From assembly GCF_017355985.1 (NCBI RefSeq), contig NZ_JAFIQU010000027.1, positions 1 through 60,399 of the forward strand: a DNA stretch of 60,399 nucleotides. Reading direction: 5' to 3'. How positions within the stretch are numbered: the stretch's first letter is position 1; every line of letters begins with the position of its first letter. The translations under genes and the position numbers were made by a program. Of the stretch, positions 1-7,677 are shown in pieces. Below the pieces are notes generated by a model. That model had not been told where the DNA came from. It searched no databases and was given only the letters and a program-made list of their open reading frames with translations. This DNA comes from Arenibaculum pallidiluteum. Lineage in GTDB: Bacteria > Pseudomonadota > Alphaproteobacteria > Azospirillales > Azospirillaceae.

Positions 1-111
1 GCACTCGTCCGCGAACAGCCCCACGGCCGTCTCGATGTCGCCCGCGGCCAGCGCCGCATCGAACCGCGCCAGCAGAGCCTGAACGCGCGCCGTCGGAGTC
101 ACGTCGAGCAT
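1..111 (-). CDS. Flavin-containing monooxygenase-like protein, N-terminal fragment (partial)
   Basis: Only the first 37 codons lie in the window; the gene runs off its left edge. The visible start (MLDVTPTARVQALLARFDAA, then a stretch ending GLFADEC) looks like the SnoaL/NTF2-like head found in front of many proteobacterial FAD/NAD(P)-dependent monooxygenases, where a short helix precedes an 'ALFA-D-C-WRDL' segment. ATG is at 109-111 on the complement. It is also possible that this is a stand-alone SnoaL-like protein, since the flavin-binding part cannot be seen. The 282 bases upstream should hold its promoter. Confidence 0.45.
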   Translation of the reverse strand, partial: MLDVTPTARVQALLARFDAALAAGDIETAVGLFADEC

Positions 112-393
112 GGTGTTCCTCCCCTATCGTTGCGGATCCGGATTCATCTGCATTGAGGGCGGCGCGGCCAGGACGAGGAAGGGCGCCGCCGCGGCTGTTC
201 CGCGGCCGGCGGCGCATGTCAGGGTGAACCCGATCTCCCCGACATGGGGCCTGGTCGAAGCCATCGCGCGATGCCCGTTGCTCCCGGAACGACGCTCGCA
301 CAGGCCCGTCCGGGCGGCAAGGGAGATTGGTTCGCCAAGCGAACGATCGAGCGGCGGTGCGTCCTGCCCTGCGCGACTGGCGCCGGGGAAGGT
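112..393. other. Intergenic region without a recognised gene
   Basis: This gap separates the 5' end of the monooxygenase-like gene from the 3' end of the lipoprotein hydrolase; both are on the minus strand. Open frames that cross it are high-G+C shadows with no domain signature. I see no clear hairpin with a T-tract. Confidence 0.4.
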
Positions 394-1416
394 TCAGGAG
401 GGGTTCGAGGCGACCTTGCTGCGCTCGGCCTCCGGCGGTTCCCAGGGGACCCGGTCGGCGCCGCTGGGCAGGCGCGTGCCGGGCATGCGCAGCCAGGCCA
501 GCACGTCCTTCCAGACCGCTTCTGCCTGCAGGTCGCGCAGCAGCATGTGGTAGCCGCGCTCGTAGACGCCGACCTGGGTGCCCGGGCGGGCCGTCTCCAG
601 CGCCGCGAGCGCCCTGCCGATGGCGGGCTTCGGCAGGACCTCCTCGTGCCGTCCGTAGAGCACCAGGAGGGGCAGGCGCGGCGGCAGCGCCGGCATGGCG
701 TCCTCGGCCCGCGTCATCAGGTCCACCAGCCCCTTCACCGCATCGACCCGGGTGCGCTTGATCACCAGCGGGTCGCGGCCGAGGGCGCGCAGCATCTCGA
801 TGTTGTCCGAGGGCTGGATCTTCAGGTCGCGCGGCGGCTCCAGCACCAGCCCCGGCACCATGCTGTAGGCCAGCCAGAGCGTGAAGCGGTAGAGCGGGTT
901 CAGCGAGGCCCGGCCCCAGACCGCGGGCGCGGACAGCACCGCGCCCGCGACGCGCTCGGCCAGCGGCGGCCGCCCCGGCGCCGGCGCCGCCGTCAGGGCC
1001 GCGGCGACCACGGCGCCGCCCATGCTCTCGCCCAGCAGGAAGACCGGCACACCGGGATGCCGGGCAGCGACGGCCTGCACGGCCGCGTCGAGGTCGGCCG
1101 CCATCGTCTCGGTGTCGGCCCAGACGCCCGGCCGCGGACCGGCGCCGAACCCGCGCTGGTCGTAGGCATAGGTGGCGACGCCATGCCGGGCCCAGAACCG
1201 GCCCGGCATGTCGAAGGCGTTGGAGTAGTCGTTCATGCCGTGGAGCGCGACCACCACGGCCGAGGGGCGCCCCTCGGGCAGCCAAGAGCGAAGCGGAAGC
1301 GCGACGCCGTCGGGCGCCACGAAGGCGTCCGCAACCAGGGCCGGCGGCTGCACGGGCGGGCCCATGGGCTGGCGCTCCATGGCGCAGCCCGCGCAGAGCA
1401 GCGCGAACGCCAGCAT
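394..1416 (-). CDS. Alpha/beta-hydrolase lipoprotein (monoacylglycerol lipase-like)
   Basis: A 340-residue predicted lipoprotein serine hydrolase. The chosen ATG gives a short hydrophobic signal (MLAFALLCAGC) that ends in a lipobox, so it is probably anchored on the periplasmic side. The nucleophile elbow is GESMGG, an HGMND oxyanion loop lies near residue 60, and the catalytic His is in GYHMLLRD near the C-terminus. At the usual acid position the sequence reads YGRHEEVLP, so Glu seems to replace the more common Asp. A longer start at 1521 would overlap the upstream ABC gene and bury the signal peptide, so I reject it. It lies directly downstream of a YadG-like ATPase on the same strand, which suggests co-transcription. 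The substrate is unknown; glycerides or esters are typical. Confidence 0.8.
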   Translation of the reverse strand: MLAFALLCAGCAMERQPMGPPVQPPALVADAFVAPDGVALPLRSWLPEGRPSAVVVALHGMNDYSNAFDMPGRFWARHGVATYAYDQRGFGAGPRPGVWADTETMAADLDAAVQAVAARHPGVPVFLLGESMGGAVVAAALTAAPAPGRPPLAERVAGAVLSAPAVWGRASLNPLYRFTLWLAYSMVPGLVLEPPRDLKIQPSDNIEMLRALGRDPLVIKRTRVDAVKGLVDLMTRAEDAMPALPPRLPLLVLYGRHEEVLPKPAIGRALAALETARPGTQVGVYERGYHMLLRDLQAEAVWKDVLAWLRMPGTRLPSGADRVPWEPPEAERSKVASNPS

Positions 1417-1480
1417 CCACCATCGGAATGGGCGCCCGAATGGGTGCCGGAATGGCCGCCGTTCGGCTCGCCGGGCGGGC

Positions 1481-2461
1481 TCAGCCGGTGCGGCGCGTGA
1501 GCTGGAGGAAGATGTCCTCAAGGTCGGTCTGTTCCGTGGTCAGGTCCTGGATCCCGAGCCCCGCCGCCTGCACGGCGGCCAGGATGTCGCCCACCTGCGT
1601 CTGGCGCGGATCGTAGCGGATCGCGAGCTGCCGCGGCGCACGCAGCTCGGGCGCGAAGGCCGCCAGCTGCCCGGGCACCCCCGACAGGTCGTGGTCGGTC
1701 TGCAGGATCAGGGTCTTGCCCTCGATCCGGCGCAGAAGGTTGGTCGTGCTGTCATGGGCGACCACCCGGCCGTGGTTGATGATCGCGATTGTATCGCAGA
1801 GCTCCTCGGCCTCTTCCAGGTAGTGGGTCGTCAGCAGCACGGTGGTCCCGGTCCGGTTCAGGGCCCGGACCTGATCCCACAACATGCGCCGCAGCTCGAT
1901 GTCCACGCCGGCGGTCGGCTCGTCCAGCACCAGGACCGGGGGCGCATGGACCATGGCCTTGGCCACCATCAGCCGCCGCCGCATGCCGCCCGACAGCGTA
2001 CGGGCATAGGAGTCCGCCTTGTCGCTGAGGCCGACCGCGGCCAGGATCGCGTCGGTCCGGCGCTCCGCCTTGGGCACGCCGTAGAGCCCGGCATGCAGGT
2101 CCAGCAGCTCGCGCGGGGTGAAGAAGGGATCGATATTCAGCTCCTGCGGGACCACGCCGATCGCCGAGCGGGAGCTGCGCGGGTCGGCGTCGATGTCGCG
2201 GCCCCAGATCCGCACCGTGCCGGAGGTCTTCATGACCAGGCCCGCCATGATGTTGATCAGGGTCGACTTGCCCGCCCCGTTGGGGCCGAGCAGCCCGAAC
2301 AGCGAGCCGCTGGGGATCTCCAGGTCGATGCCGTGCAGCGCCGTCTTCTCGGGCACGCGGCCGGCGGCGCGGTAGGTCTTCACGAGGCCCCGCACCTCGA
2401 CCGCGAGGCGTGGCGCGGAGACGGGGTGTGCGGCTTCGGGCCGCTGTGCGGGCTGTGCCAT
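1481..2461 (-). CDS. ABC transporter ATP-binding protein, YadG-like
   Basis: A 326-residue ABC-2-type ATPase. Walker A is LGPNGAGKST, the signature is LSGGMRRR, and Walker B is LVLDEPTAGVDIELRR, followed by the H-loop in LTTHYLEEAEELC. The wording 'VPQELNIDPFFTPRE' and 'DIELRR' closely resembles YadG. Such ATPases normally sit beside a YadH-type six-helix permease. None is present here: the upstream gene is on the opposite strand and the downstream gene is a lipoprotein hydrolase. The permease must be encoded elsewhere or the protein has another partner. ATG at 2461 gives MAQPAQRP; a longer frame to 2509 has no better ribosome site. The last ~80 residues are the C-terminal extension usual in this group. 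Confidence 0.87.
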   Translation of the reverse strand: MAQPAQRPEAAHPVSAPRLAVEVRGLVKTYRAAGRVPEKTALHGIDLEIPSGSLFGLLGPNGAGKSTLINIMAGLVMKTSGTVRIWGRDIDADPRSSRSAIGVVPQELNIDPFFTPRELLDLHAGLYGVPKAERRTDAILAAVGLSDKADSYARTLSGGMRRRLMVAKAMVHAPPVLVLDEPTAGVDIELRRMLWDQVRALNRTGTTVLLTTHYLEEAEELCDTIAIINHGRVVAHDSTTNLLRRIEGKTLILQTDHDLSGVPGQLAAFAPELRAPRQLAIRYDPRQTQVGDILAAVQAAGLGIQDLTTEQTDLEDIFLQLTRRTG

Positions 2462-2559
2462 GGGTTTTCCGGCGAATCTCGTTGATCGGGACCCGGCCTT
2501 GGGTATCATCCGCGCGGCTTCACGGAAAGCCTCAGCCGAAGCGTGGCAGGGTCGATAAG

Positions 2560-2748
2560 ATGGCGCAGACTAACCCGGTCGAGGTGATCGAGGTCGAGAC
2601 GGACACGGTCGGGTGCGACGGCGGCGGCGGCCCCCTTGGGCATCCCGTGAGCTATCTGACGCTGGGCCGCGAAGGCTTCGTCGAATGCCCATACTGCTCG
2701 CGCCGCTTCGTGGCCAAGCCTGGCGCCCGCTTCGGCGGGCATCACTGA
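2560..2748 (+). CDS. CHCC zinc-finger domain protein
   Basis: A 62-residue protein that matches the small bacterial zinc-finger family related to mitochondrial complex I subunit NDUFS6. A Cys in VGCDGGGG, a His in GHPVSY, and the pair CPYC give a C-H-C-C zinc site, followed by the conserved tail FVAKPGARFGGHH. Bacterial members are thought to support respiratory complexes or iron-sulfur chemistry, but their role is not settled. ATG at 2560 gives a compact protein of normal family length; longer upstream frames would overlap the divergent ABC gene. It sits about 80 bases upstream of regB on the same strand. Confidence 0.85.
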   Translation: MAQTNPVEVIEVETDTVGCDGGGGPLGHPVSYLTLGREGFVECPYCSRRFVAKPGARFGGHH

Positions 2749-2800
2749 GCCCCGCAGCCACGCCGGCCGCCGCAGGCCACCCCGTGGAGCCGGCGGCCGT

Positions 2801-2838
2801 GAGCCCACAGCCTTGAGCCCGCAGCCTTGAGCCCACAG
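2801..2838 (+). repeat. 14-bp tandem repeat (2.7 copies) at the regB start
   Basis: Units GAGCCCACAGCCTT (2801-2814), GAGCCCGCAGCCTT (2815-2828) and a partial GAGCCCACAG (2829-2838). The copies bring start-like codons at 2799 (GTG), 2813 (TTG) and 2827 (TTG). The first two run into TGA after five codons. Only the third opens the regB frame. Confidence 0.85.
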
Positions 2839-4149
2839 GCGCGCCCGGCTCCATCCGCGCCCGCGGCCCCCGTCATCGCCGGCCGCGTCACGCTGCGCAC
2901 GCTGATCCTGATCCGCTGGGTGGCCGTGGCCGGGCAGCTGGCGACGGTGATGCTGGTCTACGGGCTCCTGGACTTCGAGCTGCCCCTGGGTCCGGCGCTG
3001 GGCGTCATCGGGGCGTCGGTGCTGCTGAACTTGGCCTCCTCGGCCCAGCCGGGCCCGCGGCCGCGGCTCACGGACCGCACCGCGGCCCTGTTCCTGGGCT
3101 GGGACGTGATCCAGCTCTCGCTGCTGCTGTACCTGACGGGCGGCATCCAGAACCCCTTCTCCGTGCTGATCCTGGCGCCGCTCACCGTGGCCGCGACGAT
3201 CCTGTCGCTGGGCAGCGTCGTGCTGCTGGTTACGCTCGCCGTGTCGTGCCTGTCGGGGCTGGCGCTCTGGCATTATGCGCTGCCCTGGCCGGGCGCCCTG
3301 CCGCTGCCGGGGCTCTACTCCTTCGGGATCTGGATGGCGCTTGTCTGCTCGGCGGTCTTCGTCAGCGGCTATGTCTGGCGCGTCGCGCGCGAGACGCGCC
3401 AGACCTACGAGGCGCTGGCCGCCAGCCAGGAGGCGCTGGCCCGCGCCCAGAAGCTCTCGGCCCTGGGCGGGCTCGCCGCCGCCGCGGCGCACGAGCTGGG
3501 CACGCCGCTGGGCACCATCAGCCTCGTGGCCAAGGAGCTCGCCCGCGAAGTCCCGCCGGACAGCCCGATCGCCGAGGACATCGCCCTGCTCCAGAGCCAG
3601 GCGGTGCGCTGCCGCGACATCCTGGCCGAGCTGTCGCGCCGCCCCGACACCGAGGGCGGCGAGCCCTACGAGCGGCTGACGCTGCGCGCGCTGGTCGAGA
3701 CGGCGGCGGCCGGGCACAAGCGGCCCGGCATCGCGCTGACGATAACGGAGCGTCCAGGGGCCGGCGCGGATGTGCCGCAGGTGCCCATGATCCGCCGCAG
3801 CCCCGAGATCATCCACGGGCTCGGCAACATCATGCAGAACGCCATGCAGTTCGCGCGGAGCGCCGTCGAGGTCACCGCGGAATGGGATCTCAGGCAGCTC
3901 AGTCTCACCATCGTGGACGACGGGCCGGGCTTTCCCGGCGGCCTGCTGGCGCGGATCGGCGAGCCCTACATCTCGTCGCGCAGCGACGGGGGCGGCATGG
4001 GGCTGGGGATCTTCATCGCCCGTACGCTCCTGGAGCGTACCGGGGCCAGGGTGGCCTTCACCAACGGTCGTGGCGGTGGGGCGCAAGTTGTCGTAACCTG
4101 GGCGCCGCCGGTCTACGCTGACAAGTACGAGGCTACGAGCGAATCATGA
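2827..4149 (+). CDS. regB: Redox-sensing histidine kinase RegB/PrrB
   Basis: A 440-residue membrane sensor kinase that phosphorylates RegA when the electron transport chain is reduced or oxygen is low. The N-terminal half has about six membrane helices. The loop GGIQNPF (105-111) is the RegB quinone-binding heptapeptide GGxxNPF. The phospho-acceptor is His222 in AHELGTPLG. Cys262 in VRCRDIL matches the redox-active Cys of RegB. ATPase motifs follow (N-box NIMQNAMQFA, DDGPGFP, GGGMGLGIF). The start is TTG at 2827, the only start-like codon in the local repeat that stays open, and it gives the normal N-terminal length. The gene overlaps regA by four bases (ATGA). senC, often adjacent in relatives, is absent. 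Confidence 0.95.
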   Translation: MSPQARPAPSAPAAPVIAGRVTLRTLILIRWVAVAGQLATVMLVYGLLDFELPLGPALGVIGASVLLNLASSAQPGPRPRLTDRTAALFLGWDVIQLSLLLYLTGGIQNPFSVLILAPLTVAATILSLGSVVLLVTLAVSCLSGLALWHYALPWPGALPLPGLYSFGIWMALVCSAVFVSGYVWRVARETRQTYEALAASQEALARAQKLSALGGLAAAAAHELGTPLGTISLVAKELAREVPPDSPIAEDIALLQSQAVRCRDILAELSRRPDTEGGEPYERLTLRALVETAAAGHKRPGIALTITERPGAGADVPQVPMIRRSPEIIHGLGNIMQNAMQFARSAVEVTAEWDLRQLSLTIVDDGPGFPGGLLARIGEPYISSRSDGGGMGLGIFIARTLLERTGARVAFTNGRGGGAQVVVTWAPPVYADKYEATSES

Positions 4150-4727
4150 ATGCCGATATCGTCCCGGGCGATGGCCAGAAGTTGACCTTCACCGGCGACG
4201 CGGCGCGCAGCCTCCTGATCGTGGACGACGACATGCCGTTCCGCACGCGGCTGGCCCGCGCGATGGAGAAGCGGGGCTTCGACGTGGTCGCGGTGGACAG
4301 CGTGTCCCTGGGCATCGAGGTCGCGCACGAGTCGGCCCCCGCCTATGCGGTCGTCGACCTGCGGCTGGGCGACGGCAGCGGCCTCGACGTCGTGGCGGCG
4401 CTACGCGACGCCAGGCCCGAGGCGCGCATCGTGATGCTGACGGGCTACGGGAACATCGCGACCGCGGTCGCCGCTGTGAAGGCCGGGGCGGTCGACTACC
4501 TGCCCAAGCCCGCCGATGCCGACGCGGTCGAGGCGGCGTTGCTGGCCGATGGCCGTCCGCTCCCGCCGCCGCCGGAGAACCCGATGTCGGCCGACCGGGT
4601 GCGCTGGGAACACATCCAGCGCGTCTTCGAGCAGTGCGAGCGCAACGTCTCCGAGACCGCGCGGCGCCTGAAGATGCATCGCCGCACCCTGCAGCGCATC
4701 CTGAACAAGCACGCCCCGCGGGCCTGA
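4146..4727 (+). CDS. regA: Response regulator RegA/PrrA/ActR
   Basis: A 193-residue DNA-binding partner of RegB. The receiver domain starts at SLLIVDDDMPFR, its phospho-acceptor is Asp71 (VVDLRLGDG), and the conserved Lys is in DYLPKPAD. A proline-rich linker (PPPPENP) leads to a Fis-type helix-turn-helix ending HRRTLQRILNKHAPRA, almost invariant in RegA orthologues. These regulators control terminal oxidases, carbon and nitrogen fixation and photosynthesis genes in alphaproteobacteria; a cytochrome oxidase operon lies about 34 kb away in this window but no link is shown. The start overlaps the regB stop, so translation is probably coupled. It converges with the next gene 34 bases away. Confidence 0.96.
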   Translation: MNADIVPGDGQKLTFTGDAARSLLIVDDDMPFRTRLARAMEKRGFDVVAVDSVSLGIEVAHESAPAYAVVDLRLGDGSGLDVVAALRDARPEARIVMLTGYGNIATAVAAVKAGAVDYLPKPADADAVEAALLADGRPLPPPPENPMSADRVRWEHIQRVFEQCERNVSETARRLKMHRRTLQRILNKHAPRA

Positions 4728-4761
4728 GCGCCGCGCCTTCGCGGGGCGGTCCGGCCGGCGC

Positions 4762-6003
4762 TCAGGCGGCGCCGGGCCGCTGGCCGCGTGCCAGCCGCTC
4801 CACATGGCGGCCCTGGAAGAGCGAGATGCCGGCCGCGCGGCCGGTCTCGATGGCGGCGGCGCCGTCGCAGCGCCCGAGGATCACGTTGGCCTGGCCGTTC
4901 TCGGCGACGAAGCGGCGGATGTCCTGGGCCAGCTCGCCGCGCCCCTCCGCGATCTCGGGCGCCCAGCGCAGCTTGACGAGGTCGAAGCCGAGCCGCGCGC
5001 GGTCGACGAAGGGCAGGGTCAGGTGGGTCAGCCCGTCCAGGCAGATCCGGTGCCCACGCTCGCGCAGCAGGTCGCGGGCGAACAGGAACGCGCCCATGTC
5101 CGCGAAGACGTCCAGCGTCTGCAGCTCGATCACCATACGCCCGCGCAGCCGGCCGTTCAGCGTCTCGTCGAAGCGCCGGAATTCCGGTGAGAGCAGCGTC
5201 GCGACGTTCAGGTTCAGGCTGAACGGAGTCTCCCGCGGCGAGCGGGCCATGTGGGCGAGAACCCGCCGGTCGAGCGTGCGCGTCAGGACCTGGAACAGCC
5301 ACGGGTTCGCCGTCAGGTCAACCCCCGGAAGCACGGCCTCGGCCAGGTGCCGGGTCGAGACGTAGACCTCGTCGAAGACGCGGCTGGGGGCCTGTCCGGG
5401 GAAGATCGCGCAGACCGACTGGTTGCGCAGGAAGTTCGAGAGGTCCGCCCGCGCCAGCATGTCCTCGAGACCGGCAAGCTGCGAGGCGATCAGCGGGGCG
5501 CCCTCGGATGCGGGCTCGTCCTCGGACGGGCCGCCCGCGATGCCCGCGAGCTCCTGCCGGTCGCGCGCCTGGGCCAGGAAGCGCGGCAGGTCGCGCTCGA
5601 GCCGGTACCAAGTGCAGAAGCTGCGCCCGCCGTCGCGCAGCACCAGGGCGTCCTCGGCGAAGAGGAAGCGCAGCCGCTGCACGGCCTGGTCGATCGGGGC
5701 CGTGTCCGCTTGGCGCGAGACGAAGACGAGGTCGCCGCAGGAGAGCACGAAGACACGCCCCTCCAGCGTACGGAGTGCCGCCTGGAACAGGTCGGCCGCG
5801 ACCCGCAGATGGTGCTCGCGCCGGTTCCGCCCCTCCAGCAGGGAGAGGTGCACCCAGCAGGCGAGGCGAGCCGAGCGGCTGCGGGTCAGGCGCTCGGCGT
5901 GGTCGAGCAGCTCCGCCTCCGGGCTACGGCCGGGATTGGGGAGCAGGCGGCCCGAAGGCAGGACTGAGAGCGTCGGCTTCATGGGACGAACTCTGCACGG
6001 CAC
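4762..6003 (-). CDS. Degenerate EAL-domain protein (paralogue of 7678-8973)
   Basis: A 413-residue cytoplasmic protein. The second half follows the EAL phosphodiesterase fold but lacks the catalytic set: the EAL position reads DEVY (near 211), the 'ELTE' Glu survives in VIELQTLD (near 293), DDFG has become LDGL (near 322), the AEGVE Glu is lost (ILGRCD), and the final QG (397) is kept. It is therefore probably not a cyclic-di-GMP hydrolase; it may bind a nucleotide or a protein. The N-terminal 130 residues (WVHLSLLEGRNR) match the same region of its paralogue and may be a degenerate GGDEF-like module. GTG at 6003 has GGAAGG eight bases upstream; an ATG at 5982 is the alternative. The target is unknown. 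Confidence 0.72.
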   Translation of the reverse strand: MPCRVRPMKPTLSVLPSGRLLPNPGRSPEAELLDHAERLTRSRSARLACWVHLSLLEGRNRREHHLRVAADLFQAALRTLEGRVFVLSCGDLVFVSRQADTAPIDQAVQRLRFLFAEDALVLRDGGRSFCTWYRLERDLPRFLAQARDRQELAGIAGGPSEDEPASEGAPLIASQLAGLEDMLARADLSNFLRNQSVCAIFPGQAPSRVFDEVYVSTRHLAEAVLPGVDLTANPWLFQVLTRTLDRRVLAHMARSPRETPFSLNLNVATLLSPEFRRFDETLNGRLRGRMVIELQTLDVFADMGAFLFARDLLRERGHRICLDGLTHLTLPFVDRARLGFDLVKLRWAPEIAEGRGELAQDIRRFVAENGQANVILGRCDGAAAIETGRAAGISLFQGRHVERLARGQRPGAA

Positions 6004-6180
6004 CCGCCAAGCCTTCCATCAAGCGTATGGCGACGCGCCTCCTCACTTTCGAAAGGAGTGTTCGAGACCGGAATCCATCCGATCGTAAGTGGTGGGATAT
6101 GGATGGTAACCCCTCCCCGCGGCTCCCTCGCCGCGGGATGCAGCCGCTAGGGTATGGCCCGGACGCAAGGTGAGGATGCC

Positions 6181-6972
6181 ATGGCGGTGATATTCGTGAC
6201 CGGCGGGGCCGGCTATCTCGGCAGCCATCTCTGCGCGGGCCTCTGGGCGTCGGGCCATCTGCCCGTGGCCTACGACGACCTGTCCTCCGGCAAGCTCGCC
6301 GCAGTCCGGTGGGGGCCGCTGGTCCTCGGCGACGTCGGCGACCGCGAGCGGCTGGAGGAGGCCCTGATCCTCTACGGCCCCGATCTCATCGTCCATCTGG
6401 CGCAGGCGCGAAGCGGCGCGGCCGAGCTGCGCCGCGCCGGAGAGGTGCGGGCCGCGCTTACGCTGCTGGAGGCGATGCAGGCGCGCGGCCTGCGGCGCCT
6501 CGTCGCGCCCGGCCATGCGGCGGCGCTGGGCGTCGGGGCGCCGGGCAGGGAACCAGATCCCGCCGCGGAGACGATCGTCGAGCAGATGCTGCGGGATGCC
6601 GACCGCGGCCACGGCCTGCACTCGGTGCTGCTCCGCCTTCCCCGCATCGCCGGGCGCTGGGCCGGAGCCGCGGCGCCGCCCGCGGTGGATCCGGACGGGC
6701 AGGGGCGGGATGCCGGGGCCGGCCGCTGCCTGGACGTCGCCGAGGCGGTGGCGGCCATGGTGACCGCCGTGAACTATCTGCTGCAGGGCGGGGCGAGCGC
6801 GACCCTGGATCTCGGACCCGATGCCGCCGGGCTCGGCGAGCTGCTTCCCGGCTGGCAGACCCATGCCGGGGCGGAGACGCTGCTGGATCCCACCTGGCAT
6901 GGCGTCGTCGAACCCGCCTGGGCCGATTCCAGCCGGCCCGGCCTCCCGCACGCCGCCCGCAACGCGGCCTGA
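6181..6972 (+). CDS. NAD-dependent epimerase-like protein lacking catalytic residues
   Basis: A 263-residue short-chain dehydrogenase/epimerase relative. The N-terminus (FVTGGAGYLGSH, then YDDLSSG) is typical of UDP-glucose 4-epimerase, including the GxxGxxG dinucleotide site. The active-site parts are missing: the strand that normally carries Ser/Thr (SSxAxYG) reads APGHAAALG, and the region that should hold YxxxK reads AAETIVEQ. It is also shorter than the usual ~330 residues, and the sugar-binding end is not recognisable. I infer an NAD(H)-binding pseudoenzyme, perhaps a sensor. ATG at 6181 follows GTGAGGA. It lies between two dead EAL-like genes on the other strand. Confidence 0.65.
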   Translation: MAVIFVTGGAGYLGSHLCAGLWASGHLPVAYDDLSSGKLAAVRWGPLVLGDVGDRERLEEALILYGPDLIVHLAQARSGAAELRRAGEVRAALTLLEAMQARGLRRLVAPGHAAALGVGAPGREPDPAAETIVEQMLRDADRGHGLHSVLLRLPRIAGRWAGAAAPPAVDPDGQGRDAGAGRCLDVAEAVAAMVTAVNYLLQGGASATLDLGPDAAGLGELLPGWQTHAGAETLLDPTWHGVVEPAWADSSRPGLPHAARNAA

Positions 6973-6979
6973 GGCGCGT

Positions 6980-6995
6980 CCCGCCTTCGGGCGGG
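6980..6995 (+). terminator. UUCG-tetraloop hairpin after the epimerase-like gene
   Basis: A perfect 6-bp stem CCCGCC/GGCGGG closed by TTCG, eight bases after the stop of the epimerase-like gene. No T-tract follows, so it may be a weak terminator or mRNA end stabiliser. Confidence 0.4.
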
Positions 6996-7021
6996 CCGAT
7001 CACGCCGTGCCGGAAGTGATT

Positions 7022-7040
7022 GCGAGTCATTATCACTCGC
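7022..7040. promoter_or_regulatory. Fur-like palindrome upstream of the unknown gene at 7075
   Basis: A 19-bp inverted repeat, GCGAGT-CATTATC-ACTCGC, with perfect 6-bp arms. The A+T-rich core CATTATC resembles half of a Fur box, and the length fits Fur-family operators. It lies about 35 bases upstream of the start at 7075. The factor could be Fur, Irr-like or another palindrome-binding regulator. Confidence 0.45.
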
Positions 7041-7074
7041 GATAGTGTCCTCGGAGACGAAGACGGAGGCCGCC

Positions 7075-7617
7075 GTGATATTCCGCATCGACGAGGAGAC
7101 GCCGCTGCCGGACCGCATCGACGCGCTGACGGCGGGCGAGCGCCTGCTGCTCTGCGCGTTCCGGCGTTGGGTGGCGGGGCTCCGGGACAGCGATATCCGC
7201 CAGTGGGAGCGGACCTGGAGCGACTTCTGCTTCGAATTCGGAAGCCATGCCGGCCGCGAGGCGACGACCGCCATCTCGACGCTGGTCGGCGCGATCCGCG
7301 AGGGGGCCAGGCGCCGCATCCGCCATCACGAGCCGTGCTGCCCGTTCCTGACGGCGGACGAGATCACGATCGCGGGGCTGGTGGCGGCGGCCCAGCGCGC
7401 CGACCTGTTCACGGCCCGCAGCCTGGCCGTGTGGCTGGTGCGCGGCGACAGCTCGGGCACCCTGCTGGCCGCCGCGGGGGCGCTTGCGGACCGCATGCGC
7501 GAGACGGGGATCATCCTGCCCGACCGGCGGCACCGCCCGGCGCCAGTGCCGGCGCGTGGCCCAACGGTGCGCGAGGCCGTGACAGAGGCGTCGGCGCGCC
7601 TCAGGGTCGTGGTCTGA
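7075..7617 (+). CDS. Hypothetical protein, possibly iron-regulated
   Basis: A 180-residue soluble protein that I do not recognise with certainty. It starts with a helical, Arg/Leu-rich region (TAGERLLLCAFRRWVAGL) and has a central motif HHEPCCPFLTADE followed by a helix rich in Ala and Leu. No signal peptide or membrane segment is present. I prefer GTG at 7075 because GGAGG lies five bases before it; GTG at 7045 is possible. The Fur-like palindrome just upstream suggests control by iron or another metal. The two Cys in CCPF could be ligands, but this is a guess. It converges with the EAL-like gene at 7678. Confidence 0.6.
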   Translation: MIFRIDEETPLPDRIDALTAGERLLLCAFRRWVAGLRDSDIRQWERTWSDFCFEFGSHAGREATTAISTLVGAIREGARRRIRHHEPCCPFLTADEITIAGLVAAAQRADLFTARSLAVWLVRGDSSGTLLAAAGALADRMRETGIILPDRRHRPAPVPARGPTVREAVTEASARLRVVV

Positions 7618-7677
7618 GGGGGCGGAAGGAATTCCGAGCCGGGGTCCCGCCGTCGCCCGCGGGACCTCTTCCGGCCC

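Noticed and set aside
4727..4762. Inverted repeat AGCGCCG/CGGCGCT in the gap between regA and the convergent EAL-like gene, a possible shared terminator
   Set aside because: The arms are only 7 bp, are far apart, and have no T-tract; in such G+C-rich DNA this is expected by chance.
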